This document shows, piece by piece, positions 30,340-39,138 of a stretch of 64,000 nucleotides of DNA. The DNA comes from Thermobispora bispora DSM 43833 (GTDB lineage Bacteria; Actinomycetota; Actinomycetes; Streptosporangiales; Streptosporangiaceae): contig NC_014165.1 in the NCBI RefSeq assembly GCF_000092645.1, positions 1,116,001 to 1,180,000 on the forward strand. Reading direction: 5' to 3'. A model generated the notes under the pieces. That model did not search any database. It saw nothing but the letters and a program-made list of their open reading frames with translations, and was not told the DNA's origin. The position numbers were made by a program, and so were the translations under genes. Every line of letters begins with the position of its first letter. Position 1 is the first letter of the stretch.

Positions 30340-30375
30340 TCCTATTGACCGAGTTAGGAATGTAGGAAATATGCT
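30340..30375 (+). promoter_or_regulatory. Promoter and dyad before the selenium-binding-protein gene
   Basis: TTGACC at 30345-30350 and TATGCT at 30370-30375 (19-base spacer) could be -35/-10. The -10 is 6 bases from ATG 30382, which implies a leaderless mRNA; no ribosome site is seen. A dyad TCCTA (30340-30344) / TAGGA (30355-30359) straddles the -35. Confidence 0.35.
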
Positions 30376-30381
30376 GAGCGC

Positions 30382-31770
30382 ATGACACTCTGGAAGCCGG
30401 ACCCCACGTTCTATCCCTCCCCAAGGGACGCCGCCGCCGCGCCCCCGGAGAAGCTCGCCTACGTCGCGGCCTTCGACCGGTCGGCCCAGCGCCCGGACGC
30501 GCTCGTGGTGCTCGACACCGACCCGGCCTCCCCGACGTACGGCAAGGTCGTCGGTTGGACGGACCTTCCGTACACCGGAGACGAGCTCCACCATTTCGGG
30601 TGGAACGCCTGCAGCAGCTCACTGTGCCCCTACGCCCCGCACCCGCACGTGGAGCGGCGCTACCTGATCGTGCCGGGCCTCCGCTCCTCCCGGATCTACG
30701 TCTACGACACCAAGGATCGGGTCAGCCCCGAGCTCGTCAAGATCATCGAGCCGGAGGAGTTCGGCAAGCGCACCGGATACTCCCGGCCGCACACCGTCCA
30801 CTGCGGCCCCGAAGGCCTCTACGTCTCCGCGCTCGGCGGGTGGGAGTCGGACGGCCCGGGCGGCATCGCCCTGCTCGACCACACGTCGTTCGAGGTGCTC
30901 GGCCGGTGGGAGGTCGACCGCGGGACCCAGCACCTCGCCTACGACTTCTGGTGGCACATCAACCACGACGTGCTCGTCAGCTCGGAGTGGGGCACGCCGT
31001 CGATGATCGAGAACGGCGTGGTCGGCGAGCTGCTGCTCGGCCGCAAGTACGGCCACCGGCTCCACTTCTGGGACCTGCGCAAGCGCAAGCACATCCAGGA
31101 GGTGGACCTCGGCGACCAGTACCAGATGCCGCTCGAGCTGCGCCCGGCCCACGACCCGACCCAGACGTACGGGTTCGTCGGCGTCGCGATCAGCGTCGAG
31201 GACCTGTCCGCCTCGGTGTGGGTCTGGTACCGGGAGGGCTCCCGCTGGGAGGCGCGCAAGGTCATCGACATCCCGGCCGAGCCCGCGTCGCCCGACGAGC
31301 TGCCCGACATCCTCAAGCCGTTCGGCGCGGTGCCGCCGCTCGTCACCGACATCGACCTGTCCGTGGACGACCAGCGGCTCTACGTGTCGTGCTGGGGCAC
31401 CGGCGAGATCAAGCAGTTCGACGTGTCGGACCCGTTCAAGCCGGTGGAGCTCGGCTCCATCCGCCTGGGCGGCATCGCCCGCCGGACCCCGCACCCGGCG
31501 GTCCCCGACCTCCGGCTCGGCGGCGGGCCGCAGATGGTCGAGGTCAGCCGGGACGGCCGCCGGGTCTACGTGACCAACTCGCTCTACGGGGCTTGGGACG
31601 ACCAGTTCTACCCCGACGGGGTGGGCGCCTGGATGGCGAAGATCGACGCCGAGTCGTTCACCCTCGACGAGCGGTTCTTCCCGCACGGTGACGACTTCCG
31701 CGGGCTCCGCCCGCACCAGACCCGGCTGCAGGGCGGCGACGCGTCCTCCGACTCCTACTGCTACCCGTGA
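30382..31770 (+). CDS. Selenium-binding protein 56 / methanethiol oxidase family
   Basis: 462 aa beta-propeller protein. The family text is clear: ELHHFGWNACSSSLCPY, SRPHTVHCGPEGLYVSALGG and YVTNSLYGAWDDQFYPDGVG (longest segments are 20 residues). Members include bacterial MtoX and human SELENBP1, which oxidise methanethiol to formaldehyde, H2O2 and H2S; MtoX is a copper enzyme. The conserved His and Cys positions are all present by eye. Its stop overlaps the start of a membrane-protein gene (GTGA). The physiological substrate is not shown by sequence. Confidence 0.9.
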   Translation: MTLWKPDPTFYPSPRDAAAAPPEKLAYVAAFDRSAQRPDALVVLDTDPASPTYGKVVGWTDLPYTGDELHHFGWNACSSSLCPYAPHPHVERRYLIVPGLRSSRIYVYDTKDRVSPELVKIIEPEEFGKRTGYSRPHTVHCGPEGLYVSALGGWESDGPGGIALLDHTSFEVLGRWEVDRGTQHLAYDFWWHINHDVLVSSEWGTPSMIENGVVGELLLGRKYGHRLHFWDLRKRKHIQEVDLGDQYQMPLELRPAHDPTQTYGFVGVAISVEDLSASVWVWYREGSRWEARKVIDIPAEPASPDELPDILKPFGAVPPLVTDIDLSVDDQRLYVSCWGTGEIKQFDVSDPFKPVELGSIRLGGIARRTPHPAVPDLRLGGGPQMVEVSRDGRRVYVTNSLYGAWDDQFYPDGVGAWMAKIDAESFTLDERFFPHGDDFRGLRPHQTRLQGGDASSDSYCYP

Positions 31771-32369
31771 CCCTCGCCGCCGTCATCCTGCTCGGAGTCT
31801 TCCACGGCATCAACCCGGCCATGGGCTGGTTGTTCGCCGTGGCCCGCGGGCTGCAGGAGCGCAGCCGCGACCTGCTGCTGCAGTCCCTGCCGGTGATCGC
31901 GCTGGGGCATCTCGGCTCGGTGGCGCTGGTGGTCGTCGTGGTCACCCTCACCGGGTCGCTGGTCACCGGCACCACCCTGAGCATCGTGTGCGGGCTGGTG
32001 CTCGTCGGATTCGGGCTGTGGCGGCTGCTCGCCAAGCGGCACTTCCGCTGGGTGGGCATGCGGCTGTCGCTCCCGCAGCTCGCGGCCTGGTCGTTCCTCA
32101 TGTCGTCGGTGCACGGCGCCGGGCTGATGCTGCTGCCCGTGCTCACCGGCATGCCGGCGGCCGGGCATCACGGCCACGCCATGTCCGGCGGCCTGCTCGT
32201 CGCCGGGATCCACACCCTGGCGATGTTCGTGACGGCCACGGTCATCGCCGTGATCGTCTACGAGATCGTGGGCGTGGCCATCCTCCGGAAGGCCTGGTTC
32301 AACCTCGACCGCATGTGGGCCTTCGCCCTGATCGGGGCGGGCGTCTTCTCGCTCGTCGGCGCGGTGTGA
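31767..32369 (+). CDS. Membrane protein coupled to the methanethiol-oxidase-like gene
   Basis: 200 aa with about six membrane segments. Two HG motifs at matching places suggest an internal repeat: GVFHGINPAMGW near residue 12 and SSVHGAGLMLLP near residue 112. A short His-rich loop GHHGHAMSGG follows the second. It overlaps the upstream gene by 4 bases (GTGA), so the two products are made together. I cannot assign a family with confidence; the layout recalls small metal or LysE-superfamily transporters. A role in copper delivery to the partner is my hypothesis. Confidence 0.7.
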   Translation: MTLAAVILLGVFHGINPAMGWLFAVARGLQERSRDLLLQSLPVIALGHLGSVALVVVVVTLTGSLVTGTTLSIVCGLVLVGFGLWRLLAKRHFRWVGMRLSLPQLAAWSFLMSSVHGAGLMLLPVLTGMPAAGHHGHAMSGGLLVAGIHTLAMFVTATVIAVIVYEIVGVAILRKAWFNLDRMWAFALIGAGVFSLVGAV

Positions 32370-32865
32370 GCCCTCCCGCGCCGGCGTGATGCGCTCCCGC
32401 GGGCCCGGTCCCGCCCGGGCCCGCGGCCGCAATCCACGGCGGACGGTCCTGTGGCCCCGGCGCTCGCCGGACCGCTCGCACCGCCGCGTCCGTTTCCCCG
32501 CCTCCACCGCGCTTCCGCCCGGCGGCCCGCGCTTCCGCCCGGCGGCCCGCCCTTCCGTCCGGCGGCCCGCCCGCCGGAGGCCCGCTCCCTGTTCATCCTC
32601 TTCATCCTCATCCGTTTCTCCGCCGTACCCGTGCCGGGCTCGGCCGCCCGGCACGCTCCCATCCCCACCGGCCCCGGGCTCCGCGATCGGTCTCCGGCGC
32701 CGATCACGCCGCCCCGCCGGGTCCGCACCGCCGTGGCGGCCGCCCGGATCCCGGTTCGCCGCCCGGCCTCCGCCGGTGAGATCCGCTCTTGCCGCGCGCC
32801 CCGGCCGGAGTTAGCATCCGGCTAACTCTTAGGAAACTTTCCTTTTAGAATCCCCGGGAGCGCGC
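32370..32865 (+). promoter_or_regulatory. Upstream region of the first GH18 gene with tandem repeat and dyads
   Basis: A 496-base gap without a credible gene. It holds three exact-period 20-bp repeats at 32511-32570 (GCTTCCGCCCGGCGGCCCGC with changes in copy 3). Before the GH18 start are two dyads: AGTTAGC (32809-32815) / GCTAACT with a 5-base spacer, and AGGAAAC/TTTCCT in TTAGGAAACTTTCCTTTTAG. A -10 like TAGAAT overlaps the end of the second dyad. These look like an operator-promoter for the chitinase-type genes. Confidence 0.5.
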
Positions 32866-34338
32866 ATGAGAGGACCGCTCGGCCTCGGCGTGGCCGCCGC
32901 CCTCGTCCTGTCCGGCCTGTTCACCGGCACGGCGCACGCCGAAAACCTCGTCACCAACCCCGGGTTCGAGTCAGGGCTCTCCGGATGGACGTGCTCGCCC
33001 GCCTCCGGGGCGCAGGCCGTCTCCAGCCCGGTGCACGCCGGGTCGCGGGCGCTCGCGGCGACGCCGACCTCGAGCGACCACGCCCGCTGCGAGCAGACGA
33101 TCAGCGTCCGGCCGTCGACGACCTACACGCTCTCGGCCTGGGTCCGGGGGAACTACGTCTTCCTCGGGGCCACCGGCGACCAGGTGAACGCGCAGACCTG
33201 GGCCTCGCCCGGCAGCGCGTGGACCCGGCTGACCACCTCGTTCACCACCGGGCCGTCCACCGGCAGCGTGACCGTCTACCTGCACGGCTGGTACGGCCAG
33301 GGCACCTACCACGCCGACGATGTCGAGCTCGACGGCGGGCACCCCGCGCCCTCGCCGTCGCCGAGCCAATCGCCCTCGCCCGGCGAATCGCCGTCGCCGT
33401 CCCCCTCGGTGCCGCCGAGCCCGTCACCGTCCCCCTCGGCCTCGCCGTCGCCCGGCACCCCGCCCGCGGGGGAGATCACGTTCGCGCCGTACATCGACAT
33501 CACCATGCCCACCCCGTCGCTCACCGACGCGTACCAGGCGACCGGGGTCAAGCACTACACGCTGGCGTTCGTGCTGGGGGACAGCACCGGCTGCAACCCG
33601 TCCTGGGGCGGCACGATCCCCATCGACGACCCGCGGATCATCAACGACGTCCGGGCGCTCCAGGCCAGGGGCGGGCAGGTGATCGTGGCGACCGGCGGCG
33701 CGCTCGGGCCGTACCTGGAGCACGTGTGCGCCACCCCGGCCGCCCTGCTCGCCGCGTATAAGAAGGCGCTCGACACCGTCGGCACCAACCACCTCGACGT
33801 GGACATCGAGGCCTCCATCGACGCCCACAAGGTCAACACCGCGCTCAAGCAGCTCCAGGACGAGCGGGGCACCACGATCAGCTACACGCTCCGGGTGCAG
33901 GGCCAGGACTACGGGGTCGATCCGTTCTCGGTGCAGATCCTCCAGGACGCCGCGGCCAAGGGCCTGGAGGTCCTGGTCAACCCGATGCTGATGAACTTCG
34001 GCCACACCGGGAACTGGGGCGAGGCCATGGTCTCCGCCGCCGAGGCGACCCTCGGCCAGATGCGGGAGATCTGGCCCGGCAAGAGCGAGGCCCAGCTCAA
34101 GCGGATGCTCGGGCTCACCCCGATGATCGGCAGGAACGACACCGGCCCGATCACCACCCAGGCCGACGCCCGCACGCTCCTCTCTTACGCGCAGGCCAAC
34201 CACGTGGGGCGGATCGCGTTCTGGTCGGTCGGCCGCGACAACGGCGGCTGCCCGGACGGCACGCTCTCCCCGACCTGCAGCGGCATCGCGCAGTCCCCGT
34301 ACGAGTTCACCCGGATCTTCGCGGCGTACACCGGCTGA
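32866..34338 (+). CDS. Secreted GH18-type chitinase-like protein with carbohydrate-binding module
   Basis: 490 aa. Signal peptide 1-25 (cut after TAHA). Residues 26-155 form a CBM4/9-like jelly-roll module (NLVTNPGFESGLSGW). Then a Ser-Pro linker of about 45 residues. The catalytic domain (about 205-490) has NHLDVDIEA, where the D-x-D-x-E end of the GH18 motif is present but the first Asp is Asn, and AFWSVGRDNGGC near the end. GH18 enzymes cleave chitin or related beta-1,4-GlcNAc chains by substrate-assisted catalysis. The ATG has GGGAGCG upstream. Confidence 0.85.
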   Translation: MRGPLGLGVAAALVLSGLFTGTAHAENLVTNPGFESGLSGWTCSPASGAQAVSSPVHAGSRALAATPTSSDHARCEQTISVRPSTTYTLSAWVRGNYVFLGATGDQVNAQTWASPGSAWTRLTTSFTTGPSTGSVTVYLHGWYGQGTYHADDVELDGGHPAPSPSPSQSPSPGESPSPSPSVPPSPSPSPSASPSPGTPPAGEITFAPYIDITMPTPSLTDAYQATGVKHYTLAFVLGDSTGCNPSWGGTIPIDDPRIINDVRALQARGGQVIVATGGALGPYLEHVCATPAALLAAYKKALDTVGTNHLDVDIEASIDAHKVNTALKQLQDERGTTISYTLRVQGQDYGVDPFSVQILQDAAAKGLEVLVNPMLMNFGHTGNWGEAMVSAAEATLGQMREIWPGKSEAQLKRMLGLTPMIGRNDTGPITTQADARTLLSYAQANHVGRIAFWSVGRDNGGCPDGTLSPTCSGIAQSPYEFTRIFAAYTG

Positions 34339-34509
34339 CCCCGCGTCGCGCGCCCGCGCGGTGACGCCGCGGGGCCGCCACGGCCGATCCCTTCCCCCGT
34401 CCGGCCAGGCACCGCCGCCCGGCGGTGCTCCGCCGCGCCGTACCCGAGGGGCGGGTGCGCCGCCCGCCCCTCGGCCGTCCCCTTTCCCCCGAACCCGAGT
34501 GAGGAAGCG

Positions 34510-35988
34510 ATGAGACACCGGTTACGCAGCGGCCGGCGCCTCCGCCCGGCCATGGCCCTCCTGGCCGCCCTCGCCCTGGCCCTCACCGGCCTCACCGCCG
34601 GGGCCACCGCGGCCTCCGCCACGGCCGCCGGGAGCCGGGCGGTCGCGCAGGCCTACCCGGCGTGGGCCCCGTACACCTGGTACGCCGTCGGGGCGCGGGT
34701 GACCCACGACGGCGTCGACTACGAGTGCATCCAGGCGCACACCTCGCTGCCCGGCTGGGAGCCGCCCGTCGTGCCCGCCCTGTGGCGGCCGATCTCCGGA
34801 GGCTCGCCCGGCCCGAGCCCGAGCCCGAGTCCGCAGCCCGGCGTCCCGGGCAAGCCCGGCAAGCCGACCGTCACCGCCACCACGAACTCGTCGATCTCGC
34901 TCTCCTGGGCGGCCTCGAGCGGGACGGTCACCGGATACCGCGTCTACGAGGGCGGCACCGTGGTGGCCACGGTGAGCGGGACCAGCGCGGTCATCTCCAA
35001 CCTGGGCGCCTGCACCACCCACACCTACACCGTGCGGGCGTACAACTCCGCGGGCGAGTCGCAGCCGAGCGACCCGGTGACCGCCACCACCGGCGGGTGC
35101 AGCGGGGGAGGCGGCAAGCTCCCCGGCGCGCCCTACCTCTACCTGGGCTGGGGCGACCCGCCGAACCCGGTCACGGTGATGAACGCGACCGGGGTCAAGC
35201 ACTTCACCATGGCGTTCATCCTCTCCGGTGGCGGGTGCACCCCGGCGTGGGACGGGTACCGGCCGCTGCACGGCGGCCCGGACGCCGCGGCGATCTCGCA
35301 GATCAAGGCCGCCGGCGGTGACGTGCAGATCTCCTTCGGCGGCTGGCAGGGCAACAAGCTCGGCCCGAACTGCGCCACCCCCGAGGCCTTCGCCGCCGCG
35401 GTCCAGCAGGTGATCGACGCCTACCGGCCGGCCGCCGTCGACTTCGACATCGAGAACATCGACGAGTTCGAGAACGAGGTCGTCCAGGACCGGATCCTGC
35501 GCGGCCTGAAGATCGTCAAGCAGAACAACCCGAACGTCAAGGTGATCATCACCTTCGGCACCGCCGTCACCGGGCCGAACTACTGGGGGACCCGCCTGAT
35601 CAACCAGGCCAAGGCGTTCGGGGTGGACATCGACAACTACACGATCATGACCTTCGACTTCGGCGGCGGCCCCGACATGTACCAGAGCACGGTCCAGGCG
35701 GCCGAGGGCCTGAAGAACGCGCTCAAGGCGGCGTGGGGCTGGTCGGACGCCACCGCCTACGCCCGCATGGGGATCTCCGGCATGAACGGGCTGTCCGATC
35801 AGCACGAGCTGACCACGGTGCAGGCCTGGACCCAGATCCGGGACTGGGCCAAGTCGAAGGGTCTCGGGCGGCTGGCCTTCTGGTCCGTCAACCGCGACCG
35901 CGGCTGCCCCGGCGGCGGCGTGGTCTCCCACTGCAGCGGCATCGCGCAGAACGACTGGGACTTCACCCGGGTGACCGCGGGGTTCTGA
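34510..35988 (+). CDS. Secreted GH18 chitinase with CBM5/12 and fibronectin-III domains
   Basis: 492 aa. Signal peptide of about 40 residues, then CBM5/12 (WAPYTWYAVGARVTHDG and GWEPPVVPALW), a short SP linker, a fibronectin-III module (VTATTNSSISLSWAASSG) and the GH18 domain from about residue 205. The catalytic segment AAVDFDIENID keeps D-F-D-I-E with the Glu acid but has Ala at the first Asp. VQISFGGWQG is the SxGG motif. It lies 171 bases after the first GH18 gene; the catalytic domains look related (TGVKHFTMAFIL versus TGVKHYTLAFVL), suggesting duplication with module shuffling. Confidence 0.9.
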   Translation: MRHRLRSGRRLRPAMALLAALALALTGLTAGATAASATAAGSRAVAQAYPAWAPYTWYAVGARVTHDGVDYECIQAHTSLPGWEPPVVPALWRPISGGSPGPSPSPSPQPGVPGKPGKPTVTATTNSSISLSWAASSGTVTGYRVYEGGTVVATVSGTSAVISNLGACTTHTYTVRAYNSAGESQPSDPVTATTGGCSGGGGKLPGAPYLYLGWGDPPNPVTVMNATGVKHFTMAFILSGGGCTPAWDGYRPLHGGPDAAAISQIKAAGGDVQISFGGWQGNKLGPNCATPEAFAAAVQQVIDAYRPAAVDFDIENIDEFENEVVQDRILRGLKIVKQNNPNVKVIITFGTAVTGPNYWGTRLINQAKAFGVDIDNYTIMTFDFGGGPDMYQSTVQAAEGLKNALKAAWGWSDATAYARMGISGMNGLSDQHELTTVQAWTQIRDWAKSKGLGRLAFWSVNRDRGCPGGGVVSHCSGIAQNDWDFTRVTAGF

Positions 35989-36035
35989 GCTCCTGAGACC
36001 CGGCCCGGATCAGGCGGCCGGCCGGCGGGGAATCG

Positions 36036-36137
36036 TCACCCGTCGTGCCGGCCGCCGTTCCGTGTCGGCGCGAGCAGGCCGATCAGCATGCCCACGACCA
36101 TCGCCACGGCGAGGGTGATCCACAGCCGAGTCTTCAT
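36036..36137 (-). CDS. Putative 33-residue single-span membrane peptide
   Basis: Reads MKTRLWITLAVAMVVGMLIG, then LLAPTRNGGRHDG and a stop. One hydrophobic segment (about residues 5-24) flanked by basic residues. GAGGAG lies 8 bases before the ATG, which is a strong ribosome site for so short a frame. I know no family for it. It is in the 276-base gap between the second GH18 gene and the GT87-like gene. Confidence 0.5.
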   Translation of the reverse strand: MKTRLWITLAVAMVVGMLIGLLAPTRNGGRHDG

Positions 36138-36264
36138 GGACGTCTCCTCTTTGCTACGGTGCGTAGGAATGCTACTGCGGAGCGTGATGGAGTGGGTGTG
36201 ATTGACGTAATTTCTCCCCCCAAGTCGGCACCACGTGCGTTTGTCGGGCAATCTTGACTGCACC

Positions 36265-37596
36265 ATGGACCACGCAATCCCAGTCGGGCTCATCCTCATC
36301 ACCGGTGTCGTCCTCGCCATCGTGGCGCAGCGCAAGGGCTGGCAGCCCTCGCTCGCGGTCACCCTGGCGGCCGGCATCGGCGTCCGCGTGCTGATCCTCG
36401 TGCTCGCCGCGGTGGACAGCTGGCAGCCCGTCGACTACGCGCGAAGCTTCCGGCCGGCCGGGGAGGCCATCCTCAACCACCGCGACCCGGTGCTGGAGAG
36501 CAACGGGGGATGGCACTTCCTGCCGATGATCCCGTACTGGTACGGCCTGCTGCTCTGGATGGGCATCCCCTGGGAGTTCGCCGGGCGGCTGGTCACGGTC
36601 GTCTGCGACATCGTGCTCATCCCGCTGGTGGGCAAGCTCGCCGGCCCGCCGAACGAGCGGCTGCGGGCCTTCCAGTACGCCTGCAACCCGCTCGCCATCC
36701 TGGTCGCGTCCGTGCACGGGCAGGTCGAGCCGGTCTCGCTGGTCTTCGCCGTGGCCGCGTTCGTCGTGGCCCGCGGCCCGGGCGGCTGGCGGCGCCCGGA
36801 GCCGCTGCCGTGGCTGCGGCCCCGGGAGCTCGTGCGCCGCTTCACCCACCCGCTGGAGGAGGACCGCGGCGCGACCTCCCGGGCGTTCTGGGCCGGCGTG
36901 CTCATGGGCCTCGCGCTGTCCGCCAAGAGCTGGCCGGTGATCCTCGTGCCGGCCCTGCTGATGTTCCTGCCGGGCCTGCGCTCCCGGGTGATCTCCGTCG
37001 TCGCGATCGGCGTGCCGCCGGTCCTCCTGCTGCTCTCGCTGCCGCTCGGAGGCTGGACCGCCTGGGAGCAGCTCCCCGAGGTGCTGAAGATCATCGGGCT
37101 GCGGCCGGGCGACGTCCGGCCGATCACCGGTGACTGGGGATGGACCGCCGTGCTCAACGGCGGCGAGTGGGTCCTCAACCCCACGGCCGCCAAGATCGGC
37201 CAGTACATGATCTACGCCGCGACGCTGGCGTGCCTGTACTGGTGGCGGAAGGCCGACCCGATCGACGTGTCGATCGCCATCCTGCTCGCCTTCATGATCT
37301 TCACCCCGCGGCTGGGGGCGCAGTACCTGCTGTGGTTCATGCCGTTCCTGGTCGCCCGGCCGACCCGGTGGGCGTGGCCCACGATCATCGGGTGCTCCCT
37401 CTGGGCGGCTGTCGGATATCTCGTGCTCACCCAGTTCCCCGGCGTCACCTGGTACCGGCTCCACTCGCCCTGGGCGATCAGCTCGGTCGTCCTGTTCCCG
37501 CTGATCATCGCGGCGATGCCGTGGCGCAGGAGAGAGGCCGAGGAGAGCGGGCCGGACGCCATCACCGCCCGCCCGGCCGCGGCGCCCACGCAGTGA
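36265..37596 (+). CDS. GT87-like membrane glycosyltransferase (DUF2029-type)
   Basis: About 443 aa, strongly hydrophobic with about ten membrane segments. The text NHRDPVLESNGGWHFLPMIP and the LRAFQYACNPLAILVASVHGQ segment resemble actinobacterial polyprenyl-phosphomannose-dependent transferases, with Asp-containing extracytoplasmic loops. It may add sugars to lipoglycans or envelope polymers. I chose ATG 36265; GTG 36235 is possible but has no better ribosome site. Confidence 0.7.
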   Translation: MDHAIPVGLILITGVVLAIVAQRKGWQPSLAVTLAAGIGVRVLILVLAAVDSWQPVDYARSFRPAGEAILNHRDPVLESNGGWHFLPMIPYWYGLLLWMGIPWEFAGRLVTVVCDIVLIPLVGKLAGPPNERLRAFQYACNPLAILVASVHGQVEPVSLVFAVAAFVVARGPGGWRRPEPLPWLRPRELVRRFTHPLEEDRGATSRAFWAGVLMGLALSAKSWPVILVPALLMFLPGLRSRVISVVAIGVPPVLLLLSLPLGGWTAWEQLPEVLKIIGLRPGDVRPITGDWGWTAVLNGGEWVLNPTAAKIGQYMIYAATLACLYWWRKADPIDVSIAILLAFMIFTPRLGAQYLLWFMPFLVARPTRWAWPTIIGCSLWAAVGYLVLTQFPGVTWYRLHSPWAISSVVLFPLIIAAMPWRRREAEESGPDAITARPAAAPTQ

Positions 37597-37917
37597 CGGG
37601 GCCCTAGCCGCGGCCGGTGGCCGTGGCGCGGACCGCGGTCACCGGACCGCCGTGCCGTACCGCGGGCGAGGCGGTCGTGCGCGGTGCGGCCCGCGCCTCG
37701 CCCGGCGGGGCCCAGGTTCACCGCGGCGTCGCCACACGGCGCGCGAAGGCGGCCCGCGCCGGCGGGTACGGCGCGGCCGGTACGGGCCGGCCCGCCTTCG
37801 CCATCGGAGGCCGGACCGGGCGGACAGCTCCCGGGCCGTCACGATCGTCCCGCCCGGCAGGGTCACTTGGTGAGCGCCTCGGCGCGGCGCCTCGCCTCGT
37901 CGCAGACGCCGCGCGGG
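37597..37917. other. Gap with no recognisable feature
   Basis: 321 bases between convergent GT87-like and AI-2E genes, very GC-rich; open frames here have Arg/Ala/Gly composition like antisense shadows. I see no gene, RNA or clear terminator. Confidence 0.6.
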
Positions 37918-39138
37918 CTACGGGCGGTGCGCCGTGATCTGTCCGGAGTCGGCCGCCCGCCCCTCCCCGGGATCGGGCGTGGTGGGTCCCGGTCCGGGGT
38001 CGGATTCCGGCCCGGGTCCGGGCCGCTGCCCGGGCCGCTCGGCCTCGCCGCCGCCCGGGCCGTGCTGCGGCGGCCGGGTATCCTCCGGCGGTCCGGCCGG
38101 AGCGGGCACTTCCCCGGAGACAAGGGCGGCCGCCCACTTGCCGCGGGGATCGCTGTCGATGAGCAGGGCGCGGACGAGCAGGCTCAGCGGGATCGCGAGC
38201 AGGGCGCCGAGCGGTCCCAGCACCCAGGTCCACATGATCAGCGACACGAAGGTGGCGGTGGTGGAGAGCCCCACCGCGTCGCCCAGGAACTTCGGCTGGA
38301 TGAACGACTGGACCACGACGTTGATCACGACGTAGGCGACGATCACCAGCAGCATCGTCCGCGGGCCGCCCTCCAGCAGCCCCAGCAGGGCCGGCGGGGC
38401 GAGCCCGAGGATGAAACCGATGTTCGGGATGTAGTTCGTGATCAGCGCCAGCACGCCCCACAGCAGGGGGAGCGGCACCCCGAGCACGTACAGCGCGGCC
38501 ACGTCGAGGATCGCGCAGATCAGGCCGAAGATGGTGGAGACGATCAGGTAGCGGCGCGTCTTGTCCGTGAACGAGGTGAGCGCCTGGGCGAGCGCCGGCC
38601 GCTCCGGGGCGATCGCCGCGATGACCCGCGAGAACATCGGGGCGTCGAGGCACATCGCGAGCAGCAGCACGACGATCAGGAACAGGCTGGAGAGCACCCC
38701 GACCAGGCTGCTGAGCACGCTCTGCGCCAGCTCGATGATCTTGCCGGGGTCCAGGGATGAGAGCACCTTGTTGAGCTGCTCGCTTCCGTACCCCCGCTCG
38801 GCCGCCCACCGCTGCAGGTCGGTGAGCATCGCGGTGACCTGGTCCGCGTAGGTGGGGGCCAGGATGGCGAGCTGCGCGGCCGCCAGGCTCAAGATCGCGA
38901 TCATGCTCAGCAGCACGAGCAGGACCACGACCAGTGGGATCGCGATCTGCATCCAGACCGGGGCCTTGCGCCGGGCGAGCCACTCACGGAGCGGCGAGAC
39001 CGCGATGACGAGCGTCAGCGCCAGCACGATCGGCCCGATGATAGACGACACCGCGTGGATCCCCGCCAGCGTGATCACCGCGGCGGCGGCGCCGACCAGG
39101 ACGACCAGGGCGCGAGGCATTCCCGGTTGCCGAACCAT
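37918..39138 (-). CDS. AI-2E family transporter (PerM-like)
   Basis: 406 aa with about eight membrane segments. Family landmarks include NYIPNIGFILGLAPPALLGL and VVQSFIQPKFLGDAVGLS. Members export small molecules or act as Na+/H+ or lipid-related permeases; the AI-2 role is shown for few. The C-terminal 70 residues are Pro/Gly-rich and disordered. The start ATG at 39138 lies after AGGAATGGGGG. Confidence 0.88.
   Translation of the reverse strand: MVRQPGMPRALVVLVGAAAAVITLAGIHAVSSIIGPIVLALTLVIAVSPLREWLARRKAPVWMQIAIPLVVVLLVLLSMIAILSLAAAQLAILAPTYADQVTAMLTDLQRWAAERGYGSEQLNKVLSSLDPGKIIELAQSVLSSLVGVLSSLFLIVVLLLAMCLDAPMFSRVIAAIAPERPALAQALTSFTDKTRRYLIVSTIFGLICAILDVAALYVLGVPLPLLWGVLALITNYIPNIGFILGLAPPALLGLLEGGPRTMLLVIVAYVVINVVVQSFIQPKFLGDAVGLSTTATFVSLIMWTWVLGPLGALLAIPLSLLVRALLIDSDPRGKWAAALVSGEVPAPAGPPEDTRPPQHGPGGGEAERPGQRPGPGPESDPGPGPTTPDPGEGRAADSGQITAHRP

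Noticed and set aside
32386-32814. Possible protein in the gap before the first GH18 gene
   Set aside because: Composition is repeat-driven, there is no ribosome site, and the tandem 20-mer explains the open frame.
37617-37937. 106-codon frame between the GT87-like and AI-2E genes
   Set aside because: No ribosome site and shadow-like composition.
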